The notes under the pieces were generated by a model. That model did no database searches, had not been told where the DNA came from, and saw only the letters and a program-made list of their open reading frames with translations. This document shows positions 1-7,547 of a stretch of 25,701 nt of DNA, in pieces. The stretch is taken from contig JASEGW010000007.1 of assembly GCA_030017825.1 (NCBI GenBank), positions 1-25,701 on the forward strand, in the 5' to 3' direction. Numbering within the stretch: position 1 is the first letter of the stretch; every line of letters starts with the position of its first letter. The position numbers and the translations under genes were made by a program. Source of the stretch: a bacterium (GTDB taxonomy: Bacteria; UBA9089; JAHJRX01).

Positions 1-55
1 GCATCTATAAGCTTTTTTGTATCTATTGCTGTTATTTCGCAGTAAGTCTAATATA
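1..55. repeat. Left copy of 55-bp perfect terminal inverted repeat
   Basis: Bases 1-55 are the exact reverse complement of 25647-25701; identity stops at base 56 (c versus a). It begins gcatctataagctttttt. No ORF is carried by it. A 55-base perfect overlap between contig ends equals the largest default k-mer of metaSPAdes, so the likeliest reading is that the contig begins and ends at the same de Bruijn graph node in opposite orientation. In that case a longer genomic repeat lies beyond each end. A real terminal inverted repeat of an element is the alternative. Confidence 0.95.
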
Positions 56-350
56 CATATATACATAAAATTATTTTAATTTAACCTTAACCTTAATTTT
101 ATAGACTCAAATCTTGCGAATAAATCATAGAAATACAATGCCCTGGATCAAAAGCTTAAAATTTAAGGAGTTAGGAATTAGAGATAAAAGCTTAAGAATA
201 AAAGAGTTGGGATAAATTTAAAACTTATTAAACCAAAAACTTTTAACTTTTTATTATAACCTGCAACTCCATGGTTCTATAAATTCATTTTTTTGTGTTT
301 ATTTAAAAAATCTTATGAATTAAACTATAAAAAGAATAAAGGAGACTATT
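56..350. other. AT-rich leader region before the transketolase genes
   Basis: No convincing gene is seen here. The region holds a short ttaacc-ttaacc stretch near 81-92. It also holds an imperfect direct duplication of about 36 bp whose halves both begin aaaagcttaa (150-159 and 186-195), each followed by a similar purine-rich ttagg/ttggg segment. No -35/-10 pair with acceptable spacing stands out, although a promoter for the transketolase operon should lie here. An AAAGGAG ribosome binding site occupies 338-344, six bases before the TTG start at 351. Confidence 0.5.
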
Positions 351-1178
351 TTGGCAAAGAGTGTCATAGAACTAAAAAAAATAGCAAGAAAAATAAGAGT
401 ATTAATAATTAAAATGCTCACTGAAGCAGGGTCGGGCCATCCTGGGGGTTCTCTCTCTATAGCTGATATTATCACAGCTTTATACTTTGAGATAATGAAT
501 CACGATCCTAAAAACCCTAAGTGGCCCCAAAGAGACCGTTTTATCTTATCCAAAGGACACTGCGTTCCAGCTCAATATGCTGCTTTAGCCCTATGCGGAT
601 ATTTTGATGAAGAATTACTTATGACTCTTAGAAAATTTAACAGCCCATTACAAGGTCATCCAGATATGACCCGCACCACTGGATTAGAAATATCTTCTGG
701 CTCTTTAGGGCAAGGCCTCTCTGTAGGTTGCGGCATGGCTATTGCTGGTAAATACGACCAGAAAGATTATCGAGTCTATGTAGCTATGGGTGATGGGGAA
801 ATTCAGGAAGGTCAAGTTTGGGAAGCAGCAATGAGCGCTGCTCATTACAAATTAGATAATTTATGCGCTTTTATAGACTATAATAAACTTCAAATAGATG
901 GAAAAGTAGAAGATATTATGAATGTAAGTCCACTTCAAAGCAAATGGACTGCTTTTGGATGGAATGTTTTAGAAATAGATGGAAACAATATGGAAGAAAT
1001 ACTAAATGCTTGCTATAAGGCAAAAAATACTAAGGATAATCCTACAGTTATTATTGCTCATACTACAAAAGGAAAAGGAGTATCTTTTATGGAAGGGGTA
1101 GTAGGTTTTCATGGAGTAGCTCCTACTAAGGAAGAATGCGAAAAAGCTCTAAAAGAACTTCAAGAGGAGGTAATATAG
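351..1178 (+). CDS. Transketolase, N-terminal (thiamine diphosphate-binding) subunit
   Basis: This is the N-terminal half of a split transketolase, which with the next gene would form the two-carbon ketol transfer enzyme of the pentose phosphate pathway. The 275-residue protein covers only the pyrophosphate-binding domain of the usual 620-670 residue enzyme. Family landmarks are visible: GSGHPGG at 27-33 with His30, SKGH at 67-70, QGHPD at 101-105, and the thiamine diphosphate/Mg motif GDGE at 147-150 with the Asn of YNK at 178. The start is TTG, chosen because AAAGGAG sits at 338-344. The stop overlaps the GTG start of the C-terminal subunit by one base (TAGTG), so the two are translationally coupled. 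Split transketolases are common in archaea and several bacterial phyla. The assignment is sure; substrate preference is not shown by sequence. Confidence 0.96.
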   Translation: MAKSVIELKKIARKIRVLIIKMLTEAGSGHPGGSLSIADIITALYFEIMNHDPKNPKWPQRDRFILSKGHCVPAQYAALALCGYFDEELLMTLRKFNSPLQGHPDMTRTTGLEISSGSLGQGLSVGCGMAIAGKYDQKDYRVYVAMGDGEIQEGQVWEAAMSAAHYKLDNLCAFIDYNKLQIDGKVEDIMNVSPLQSKWTAFGWNVLEIDGNNMEEILNACYKAKNTKDNPTVIIAHTTKGKGVSFMEGVVGFHGVAPTKEECEKALKELQEEVI

Positions 1179-2116
1179 TGAACGATAAAGTAGCTACTAG
1201 AGACGCATATGGAAAAACCTTGCAAAAATTAGCTCCTAAAAATCCAAATATAATAGTATTAGATGCAGATTGCTCCTCTTCAACTCGTACTTCTTGGCTA
1301 GCCAAAGAATGCCCCCAACAATTCTTTAATTTTGGTATTGCTGAAGCCAATATGATAGGAGCTGCTGCAGGATTAGCTACTTGTAACAAAATTGTTTTTA
1401 CTAGCACTTTTGCTATTTTTGGAAGCGCTCGTTGTTTTGAACAAATCAGAGATTCTGTCTGCTGGCCAAATTTAAATGTAAAGATAGTAGTAACTCATGC
1501 AGGTTTATCTGTGGGTGAAGATGGCGCCTCTCATCAAGCCATAGAAGATATTTCTCTTATTAGAACTTTGCCTAATATTACAATTATTGTTCCTGCAGAT
1601 GGCATTGAAACTGAAAAAGTTATTGCAAAAGCAGCTGAAACTTATGGCCCTTTTTATATTCGATTAGGTAGAGCTAAATTTCCTATAATTTTAAGTAAAG
1701 ATTACAAGTTTCAGATTGGAAAAGCTGTTACTTTAAGAGAAGGATGCGATGCAACTATTATTGCTAATGGACTTATGATTTCCGAATCTATTAAGGCTGC
1801 AGAAATTCTGGAAAAAAAAGGCATCTCTGTACGCATTATTAATATGAGCACTATCAAGCCCATTGATAAAGAAGCTATTATTAAAGCAGCTAAAGAAACT
1901 GGAGCTATCATTACTGCAGAAGAACACACTATTTTAGGAGGATTAGGGGGAGCAGTTGCCGAAGTATTGGTAGAAAATTTTCCTGTTCCCATGAAAAGAA
2001 TTGGAGTAGCAGATTTTTTTGGATTCTCAGCTACTCCTGATGAGTTGTTAGAATACTTTCATATGACTGGACAGGATATTGCTCAAGCTGTTAAGGAAAC
2101 TATAGATAAAAAATAA
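1178..2116 (+). CDS. Transketolase, C-terminal (pyrimidine-binding) subunit
   Basis: This is the second half of the split transketolase, carrying the pyrimidine-binding domain and the C-terminal transketolase domain. The reading frame is open from 1136, but the start is taken as GTG at 1178: AGGAGG lies at 1165-1170 and the upstream codons encode a charged stretch unlike the family. That gives 312 residues. FNFGIAEANMIG at 51-62 contains the conserved Glu (residue 56) that activates the thiamine ring, and HAGLSVGEDGASHQ at 107-120 is the substrate-pocket motif. The C-terminal domain follows with a typical EEHTILGGLGGAVAE stretch. It forms an obligate complex with the preceding gene product in the cytoplasm. 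1-Deoxyxylulose-5-phosphate synthase is excluded by the split structure and the closer match to transketolase halves. Confidence 0.95.
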   Translation: MNDKVATRDAYGKTLQKLAPKNPNIIVLDADCSSSTRTSWLAKECPQQFFNFGIAEANMIGAAAGLATCNKIVFTSTFAIFGSARCFEQIRDSVCWPNLNVKIVVTHAGLSVGEDGASHQAIEDISLIRTLPNITIIVPADGIETEKVIAKAAETYGPFYIRLGRAKFPIILSKDYKFQIGKAVTLREGCDATIIANGLMISESIKAAEILEKKGISVRIINMSTIKPIDKEAIIKAAKETGAIITAEEHTILGGLGGAVAEVLVENFPVPMKRIGVADFFGFSATPDELLEYFHMTGQDIAQAVKETIDKK

Positions 2117-2136
2117 TTTTTTCATTAATAAATAGC

Positions 2137-2814
2137 ATGATTCAACTATACGACATTTTTAAGAGCTTTGATCATCTTACTCCAGCTTTAACTAAAATAA
2201 GCATTAAGTTTAACAGTGGAGAATTTGTCATAATTTACGGACCCTCTGGAGCTGGAAAAACTACTTTACTAAAACTTATTTATCGAGATCTCCTTCCAGA
2301 AAAAGGCTCTTTACTTTTTAACGGAGAAAATATTGTTAAAATGCCTATTCGAAAAATCCCCTATTACCGTCGTAATATAGGATTTATATTCCAAGATACT
2401 AAGCTCATAAGCAATAAAACAATATTTGATAATATTTCTATTATGCTTCGTATTTGTGAACTTCCAGAAGAAGAAGTATATCGAAAAACTAATAATATAC
2501 TAAGTTTTATGAATTTAAGCCACAAAAAGTCTTTATTTCCTTATCAATTATCTCAAGGAGAGCAACAAAAAATTGCTATTGCTCGAAGTATTGTAAATGG
2601 ACCTAAGTTGTTATTAGCAGATGAACCTGTATTAGATTTAGATAGAGAATTGACCGTTGAAATAATGAACTTATTTCATAATATAAATAAAAATGGAACT
2701 ACTATTTTATTTGTCACCAATCAAGAAACTCTAGTAGAAAAATATATTCATCTTCCAAATAAAATAGTACAATTAGAAAATGGTAAGATACAGAAAATTC
2801 AAACAAGTAATTAG
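2137..2814 (+). CDS. ftsE: FtsE, cell-division ABC transporter ATPase
   Basis: This is the cytoplasmic ATPase of the FtsEX complex, which couples divisome state to activation of periplasmic peptidoglycan hydrolysis. Its 225 residues match the family length. Walker A is GPSGAGKT at 35-42, the Q-loop is FQD with Gln86, the signature is LSQGE at 138-142 (LSGGE in most FtsE), and Walker B is LLLADEP at 158-164. Two places differ from the norm. The D-loop region reads VLDLD instead of TGNLD, and the switch histidine position is Asn (FVTNQE, residue 195) where THD is usual. No clear Shine-Dalgarno is seen. The 3' end overlaps ftsX by 35 bases. Identification rests on the ABC motifs plus the FtsX and EnvC-like neighbours; a LolD-like ATPase is the alternative. 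Confidence 0.9.
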   Translation: MIQLYDIFKSFDHLTPALTKISIKFNSGEFVIIYGPSGAGKTTLLKLIYRDLLPEKGSLLFNGENIVKMPIRKIPYYRRNIGFIFQDTKLISNKTIFDNISIMLRICELPEEEVYRKTNNILSFMNLSHKKSLFPYQLSQGEQQKIAIARSIVNGPKLLLADEPVLDLDRELTVEIMNLFHNINKNGTTILFVTNQETLVEKYIHLPNKIVQLENGKIQKIQTSN

Positions 2815-3727
2815 AAAAAGACAAAGCTCTGGAGCTTTAAAATATCAATTACTAGAAGCAATTAAAAATATCAATCGTTATAAATTCGTAAATCTATCTT
2901 CTTTGATAAGTATTATCATTATATTCTTCATACTAAGTAGTTTTTTGCTTTTTATGGCTAATATAAATAAATTCGTTTCTAGTTTATCTTCCAAAGCATC
3001 TATGGTAGTTTATTTAAAAAAAAGCTTAAATAAAGGGGTTTTGGAAAATTTATCTAAAAAGATTTTGACTATTAGAGGGGTTAAAGAATTAAAGTATGTT
3101 TCTGAAGAAGAAGCTTTAAGTGATATGAAAAACACATTAGGAAAGAATGCTATCATTTTCAATGCACTTTTAAAAAACCCCTTACCTGCATCTTTAGAAA
3201 TAAGATTAGAAAAAGTAGGAAAATCTAAATTAAAAGATAAGAGAGCAGTAGCTAGAATTGCAACCTTAATTAGCAATATGACCGGAGTAGATGAAGTAGA
3301 TTATGGCTATAAAATTATTGATATTATAATAAAAGCAGTAAATATTATTAGGATAACTTTTATAGGGGTGCTTTTAATTCTTTCTTTCTTTACTATTCTA
3401 CTTTTAACTAATACTTTAAAATTGACTCTTTTAGCACGTAAAAATGAAATTGATATTATGAAACTAATTGGAGCAACAAATTGGTATATTCGTTTTCCTT
3501 TTTTAATCGAAGGAGTTGCTCTTAGCTCTTTAGGTTGTGTATTATCTTTAGGTTTGCTCTGGATTCTCTTTAATATTATTTTACAAAGATTAGAAATATA
3601 TGCTTTGATTTCTCCTGCTTTAGTATTCTTGTCTTGGAAATATTGTTTTGGAGTATTAATGTTTAGCTTGTTTTTTGGTTTTATCTCAAGCTACATAGCT
3701 CTTTATAGTTTGTTTAGACAAAGATGA
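2780..3727 (+). CDS. ftsX: FtsX, cell-division membrane protein
   Basis: This is the inner-membrane partner of FtsE, with the family topology. A cytoplasmic N-terminus precedes transmembrane segment 1 (about 40-62). A periplasmic domain of about 120 residues follows and would contact the hydrolase activator. Three more membrane segments lie at about 189-213, 242-268 and 285-312. The stretch RKNEIDIMKLIGATNWYIR after segment 2 is a typical FtsX coupling-helix sequence. The start ATG at 2780 lies inside ftsE and has no obvious ribosome binding site. No ATG, GTG or TTG occurs in this frame between it and the first membrane segment, so the start is probably right. The stop overlaps the next gene as ATGA at 3724-3727. 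With the EnvC-like gene immediately downstream, the three form a division module. Confidence 0.93.
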   Translation: MVRYRKFKQVIRKRQSSGALKYQLLEAIKNINRYKFVNLSSLISIIIIFFILSSFLLFMANINKFVSSLSSKASMVVYLKKSLNKGVLENLSKKILTIRGVKELKYVSEEEALSDMKNTLGKNAIIFNALLKNPLPASLEIRLEKVGKSKLKDKRAVARIATLISNMTGVDEVDYGYKIIDIIIKAVNIIRITFIGVLLILSFFTILLLTNTLKLTLLARKNEIDIMKLIGATNWYIRFPFLIEGVALSSLGCVLSLGLLWILFNIILQRLEIYALISPALVFLSWKYCFGVLMFSLFFGFISSYIALYSLFRQR

Positions 3728-4941
3728 CTATAAAGACAAAAAACAGAAGCCAGAAAACAGAATACAGAAGACAGAAATTAATTTTTTTCTTTATATTAAT
3801 TATTTTTTTCTTTTTTTACCATAATAGTTTTTGCTTCAATATTCAAACTAGAGAATTTGATAAGCAAATAATTAAGGAGGAAAAACATCTTAGAAAGATA
3901 AAAGAAGACATTCAAAAAAAAACCAAAACTATTGGTAAGTTAAAAAGAGAAGAAGAAACAATCATTTCTCAATTGGATGGGATTAAAAAAGAATTAGCTG
4001 AGAGTAAAAATAATCTATGGCATTTAGAAAAAAACATAAATGCTAAAAATATAGAAATTAAAAAGACTGAAAAAAAGATAGTAGAAGCAAGCTATAAGTT
4101 AAATGTTTACAGTAAAGACCTCTCTTGCTTACTGGAAAATATGTATAAATATAAGAATCGAGGATATTTGGAATACATAATTAGCGCAGAAAACTTATGT
4201 GATTTTATTAGGAGATATAAATTTTTAACTATTTTAGCTACAAGTTATGCTCAACTTGTAAAAAACATTGACTATCAAAAAAAGATTATCATAAATGAAA
4301 ATAATATTTTAAATAATAGCTTTAAAAAACTTAAATCTTTAAAAAAGGATGAGAGTGAAACTCATGAAAATAAATTAAGAAAAGAAGAAGAGAAAAAAAG
4401 CCTATTAGCTAAGGTTATAAACAATAAAAACTTTTACTTAAAGGAGATCGAAGACTTAAAAGAATCTTCTTTGCGTATTACAAAATTAATTAATAATTTA
4501 GAAATACAAAAAAATAAAGTAGAGAAAGCTTCTGTTTTATCAAAAGCAAAATTTCAATCTGATCAAGGTGGTTTAAATTGGCCTGTAAATTCTCGAAATA
4601 TTTTACGAAAATTTGGAAAAAATAAACATGAAAAATTTAATGCTTTTGTTTTTAATAAAGGAATTGACATCGGTGTAGAGTCAAAAACTAATGTATTTTG
4701 CATTAAAGCAGGAAAGGTAGTTTTTGCTGATTGGTTTAGGGGATACGGTCAAATGGTAATGATAGACCATGACGGGGGTTATTATACTTTATATAGCAAT
4801 TTAGATCATATTTCGACAAGCAATGGAAGTATTGTTAGTAAAATATCTCCTATAGGCATTATTCAAGATAATTCGTATTTACACTTTGAAATAAGAATAA
4901 ATGGAAATCCAGTAGATCCTCTACTATGGTTAAAAGAATAA
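3724..4941 (+). CDS. EnvC-like murein hydrolase activator with degenerate M23 (LytM) domain
   Basis: Predicted periplasmic partner of FtsEX that activates amidases during septal wall splitting. Layout: a basic N-terminus, a very hydrophobic segment at about 19-34 (signal anchor or signal peptide), a long coiled coil at about 40-270, and a LytM/M23 domain at about 285-405. The domain retains Asp315 of the GxD motif and His387, but other M23 positions are altered: the first zinc ligand His is Asn311 (NKGID), the His of the YxHL motif is Asn359 (YSNL), and the first His of HxH is Tyr385 (YLHFE). This fits EnvC, which activates rather than cuts. ADWFRGYGQ is also EnvC-like. The first residues (KTKNRSQKTEYRRQK) are encoded by a simple cagaa-type repeat. 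It overlaps ftsX by ATGA. Confidence 0.9.
   Translation: MTIKTKNRSQKTEYRRQKLIFFFILIIFFFFYHNSFCFNIQTREFDKQIIKEEKHLRKIKEDIQKKTKTIGKLKREEETIISQLDGIKKELAESKNNLWHLEKNINAKNIEIKKTEKKIVEASYKLNVYSKDLSCLLENMYKYKNRGYLEYIISAENLCDFIRRYKFLTILATSYAQLVKNIDYQKKIIINENNILNNSFKKLKSLKKDESETHENKLRKEEEKKSLLAKVINNKNFYLKEIEDLKESSLRITKLINNLEIQKNKVEKASVLSKAKFQSDQGGLNWPVNSRNILRKFGKNKHEKFNAFVFNKGIDIGVESKTNVFCIKAGKVVFADWFRGYGQMVMIDHDGGYYTLYSNLDHISTSNGSIVSKISPIGIIQDNSYLHFEIRINGNPVDPLLWLKE
3735..3777 (+). repeat. Degenerate cagaa/acagaa simple repeat, translated
   Basis: About 43 bases built from near-repeats of acagaa (acagaag, ccagaaa, acagaat, acagaag, acagaaa). They encode the basic N-terminus of the EnvC-like protein. 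A similar non-coding stretch, aagccagaggatagaaga, begins at 25059. The shared agccaga-plus-purine pattern suggests a dispersed simple-sequence family in this genome, here captured into a reading frame. Confidence 0.6.
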
Positions 4942-4955
4942 AGAAAGGACATTTT

Positions 4956-6329
4956 ATGATTTTCTTTAGAAAGAAAACTTTTATCTTAGCTTTTATCTTA
5001 ATTTTAAGCTTATGTATTGACATCCAAATAACAAACTCTGAAGATAAAAAGCTTACTACTTATCAAGGACTAAGGTTATTTAGCCAAGCTTTGAATCTTA
5101 TCAAGCATAACTATGTAGAACCTAATAAAATAGATGATGAAAAATTAATTTATGGAGCTATAGAAGGATTGATAAAAACATTAGATGACCCTTATACCCA
5201 TTTTCTAAGTCCTAGTGTGTACAAAGAAATGAAAGTAGAGACTTCTGGAAAATTCGGAGGACTGGGAATTGTAATCAGCATCAAAGATGATAAGCTTACG
5301 GTAATTTCTCCTATAGAAGATACTCCAGCGCATAAAATAGGTATACAAGCAGGAGATATTATTACAAAAATAGAAGGTGACTCTACTAAAGGAATTACGC
5401 TTCATGAATCAGTGCGCAAGCTTAGAGGATGTAAAGGAACAGAAGTAACTATCACTATTCAAAGAGAAGACGAGGATAAACCTATTGATTTTACTATAAC
5501 TAGAGATATTATAAAAATAGATAGTGTAAAATCTGCTATCATACGAAATAAAGTAGCTTACATTAGAATTGCAACCTTTAACCAAAATACTCCAACTGAG
5601 TTAGATAAAGAAATAAGAAAAATTAAAAAGTATAAAAATCTCTCAGGAATTATCTTAGACTTAAGAAATAACCCTGGTGGATTGCTTAATTCAGCAGTAG
5701 ATGTTTCTAATTGCTTTATCAAGGAAGGAGTAATTGTATCCACTAAAGGAAGATATTCTCGTGATAACCAAGTATATCTTTCTAAAAACCATAGGCTTTC
5801 TCTAAAAGATTCACCCTTAGTGGTCTTGATAAACGAAGGAAGCGCTAGTGGATCAGAAATTGTAGCTGGTGCTATTCAAGATAGTAAACGAGGAACTCTA
5901 ATAGGTAAAAAAAGTTTTGGTAAGGGTTCAGTACAAACTATTTTTCCTTTAGCCCATGAAACTGGAATTGCTTTAACCACTGCCAAATACTATGCACCTT
6001 CTGGTCGTTCTATTCATGACGAAGGTATTGCTCCAGATAAAGAAGTAGAATATTCTAAGTATTCTAAAGAGGATCTAAAAGCAATTTTTGAACTACGGCA
6101 AAAAGATGTTATTAAAAAATTTGTTAAAGAACATAAAGATTACACTCAAGAAGATATTAAAGATTTATTGAAAAAAATAGAAGAAAAAAAAATTTCCTTA
6201 AAAAAAGAAATAGTTCTTAAAGAAATCAAAAAAGAGAAATACTATTTAAGCCTAAAGAAAAAGCCTATTTATGACCTTGATATTGATAATCAATTAAAGG
6301 TAGCTCTTGATATGCTCGTGAAGAATTAA
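4956..6329 (+). CDS. ctpA: CtpA-type carboxyl-terminal processing protease (S41)
   Basis: A periplasmic serine/lysine protease of the S41 family that trims C-termini of envelope proteins, often wall hydrolases or their regulators. The frame is open from 4926, but ATG at 4956 is preferred because GAAAGGAC lies just before it and the protein then starts directly with a signal peptide (about residues 1-28). It is 457 residues long. A PDZ domain occupies about 97-180 (GGLGIVISIKDDKL). The protease core shows the GIILDLRNNPGG motif at 231-242, nucleophile Ser298 within GSASGSEI, and the general-base Lys323 within SFGKGSVQ. The C-terminal 110 residues are lysine-rich and helical. Only 14 bases separate it from the EnvC-like gene. 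CtpA next to FtsEX-EnvC suggests control of septal hydrolysis; the substrate is not known. Confidence 0.95.
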   Translation: MIFFRKKTFILAFILILSLCIDIQITNSEDKKLTTYQGLRLFSQALNLIKHNYVEPNKIDDEKLIYGAIEGLIKTLDDPYTHFLSPSVYKEMKVETSGKFGGLGIVISIKDDKLTVISPIEDTPAHKIGIQAGDIITKIEGDSTKGITLHESVRKLRGCKGTEVTITIQREDEDKPIDFTITRDIIKIDSVKSAIIRNKVAYIRIATFNQNTPTELDKEIRKIKKYKNLSGIILDLRNNPGGLLNSAVDVSNCFIKEGVIVSTKGRYSRDNQVYLSKNHRLSLKDSPLVVLINEGSASGSEIVAGAIQDSKRGTLIGKKSFGKGSVQTIFPLAHETGIALTTAKYYAPSGRSIHDEGIAPDKEVEYSKYSKEDLKAIFELRQKDVIKKFVKEHKDYTQEDIKDLLKKIEEKKISLKKEIVLKEIKKEKYYLSLKKKPIYDLDIDNQLKVALDMLVKN

Positions 6330-6365
6330 AAGTAAGTTTCTAATTCTTTGTCAAAAGGAGATGTT

Positions 6366-7538
6366 TTGAAAAAAAAGAATAAGAAGAAGAATAATAATAA
6401 AAAGAAAGAATCGACTAAAAGACTTATTATTTATTTAACAATACTAATAGTCTTATTGATTTCCATTATTGGTTTTCTTTATTATTTAAAAGAAAAAAGA
6501 GGAGTATTAATTCTTACTAATAAAAAATTATTAGAAATATCTCAAGACATTGAAAACGTTTTAGACAAAGATTTAAAAAGCATAAGTTTTACAAGAAAGT
6601 ATACTCAAAGCACACGCTATGAAAATAAAAGAAAAGACAGTCTAGAGTGGAACTTATGTATTAAGGAGATAACTATACCCGAGAACATCCCCATTGTTAA
6701 ATGTCAAGAATTAATTTATGCTTCAATAGGAAAAACAAAAGGAAAAATATTAAATTTTTCCAAAAAAGAAAATAAAGAATATTTTCTTTTAGTTTTTGAT
6801 ATTGGAATTTTAAAGTATCAAACTCACAAAATTACTCTATTAAAAAAGAGAATCCCTAAAATAAAAAAGAGAATCCCTAAAATTGCTATTATTATTGATG
6901 ATGTAGGAAACAATTTAAACTCTGATTTATTTAAATTAAATAAAAATATAACTTTGTCTATTTTGCCTTTTTTGCCAAGAAGCCATGAATGTGCTCAACT
7001 TGGCCATGAAAAAAGATTTGAGTTGATGCTCCATCTTCCCATGGAGTTTCATGGTTATTCTTCTTCAAGAAAAAATCTTGGAAAAGGAGCAATACTTGTA
7101 GACATATCTTTAGAAGAGGTTTCTAAAAGAACAGAGTATGCCTTAAAAAGTCTTCCTTATATTAAAGGGGTAAACAACCATATGGGTTCAAAGGCTACTG
7201 AAAATGAAAAAATTATGAATGCAGTATTAAAAAAGATAAAAGACTATAATCTATATTTTATAGATAGTTTAACTTCTAATTATTCTGTGGCTTCTAAAGT
7301 AGCTCATAAATGTAATGTTCCTTGTGCTACTCGAAATATATTTATTGACAATAGTCGTGAGATGGAAAGCATTAAAAAACAGATCAATGAGCTTATCAGA
7401 ATAGCTAAATTAAAAGGAAGCGCTATAGGAATTGGACACGTTCAATCAAAAAATACTCTTTTAGCTTTAAAAAGTATTGACTCTTTGCTAAAAAGAGAAG
7501 ATGTGCAATTGGTTCCTGCTTCTATGTTGGTAAAATGA
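6366..7538 (+). CDS. YibQ-type divergent polysaccharide deacetylase
   Basis: Predicted envelope-anchored member of the divergent polysaccharide deacetylase family (YibQ, formerly DUF610). The frame opens at 6348, but TTG at 6366 is chosen because AAAAGGAG at 6353-6360 precedes it. That gives 390 residues with a Lys/Asn-rich N-terminus, a membrane anchor at about 19-41, and the deacetylase domain over roughly the last 215 residues. The domain is recognised by IAIIIDDVGNN, LMLHLPMEFHGYS, KGVNNHMGSKATEN, and the closing IGIGHVQSKNTLLAL. YibQ is often found beside envC and ctpA, as here. Its enzymatic activity is poorly established, and a role in wall or polysaccharide modification is inferred. 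A 21-bp perfect tandem duplication lies just before the domain. Start is not certain. Confidence 0.9.
   Translation: MKKKNKKKNNNKKKESTKRLIIYLTILIVLLISIIGFLYYLKEKRGVLILTNKKLLEISQDIENVLDKDLKSISFTRKYTQSTRYENKRKDSLEWNLCIKEITIPENIPIVKCQELIYASIGKTKGKILNFSKKENKEYFLLVFDIGILKYQTHKITLLKKRIPKIKKRIPKIAIIIDDVGNNLNSDLFKLNKNITLSILPFLPRSHECAQLGHEKRFELMLHLPMEFHGYSSSRKNLGKGAILVDISLEEVSKRTEYALKSLPYIKGVNNHMGSKATENEKIMNAVLKKIKDYNLYFIDSLTSNYSVASKVAHKCNVPCATRNIFIDNSREMESIKKQINELIRIAKLKGSAIGIGHVQSKNTLLALKSIDSLLKREDVQLVPASMLVK
6841..6882 (+). repeat. Two perfect 21-bp tandem units inside the deacetylase gene
   Basis: Positions 6841-6861 and 6862-6882 are identical; each encodes a KKRIPKI heptapeptide at the linker just before the deacetylase domain. 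The reading frame is preserved. This looks like a recent slippage duplication in a tolerant linker. Confidence 0.9.
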
Positions 7539-7547
7539 GGATATACT

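Noticed and set aside
1126..1407. Minus-strand ORF across the transketolase junction
   Set aside because: Opposite-strand shadow of two conserved proteins; no ribosome site or family pattern.
6841..6882. CRISPR-like or longer tandem array
   Set aside because: Only two in-frame units inside a coding linker, with no spacers; the other tandem pairs at 11435 and 13654 are likewise simple duplications.
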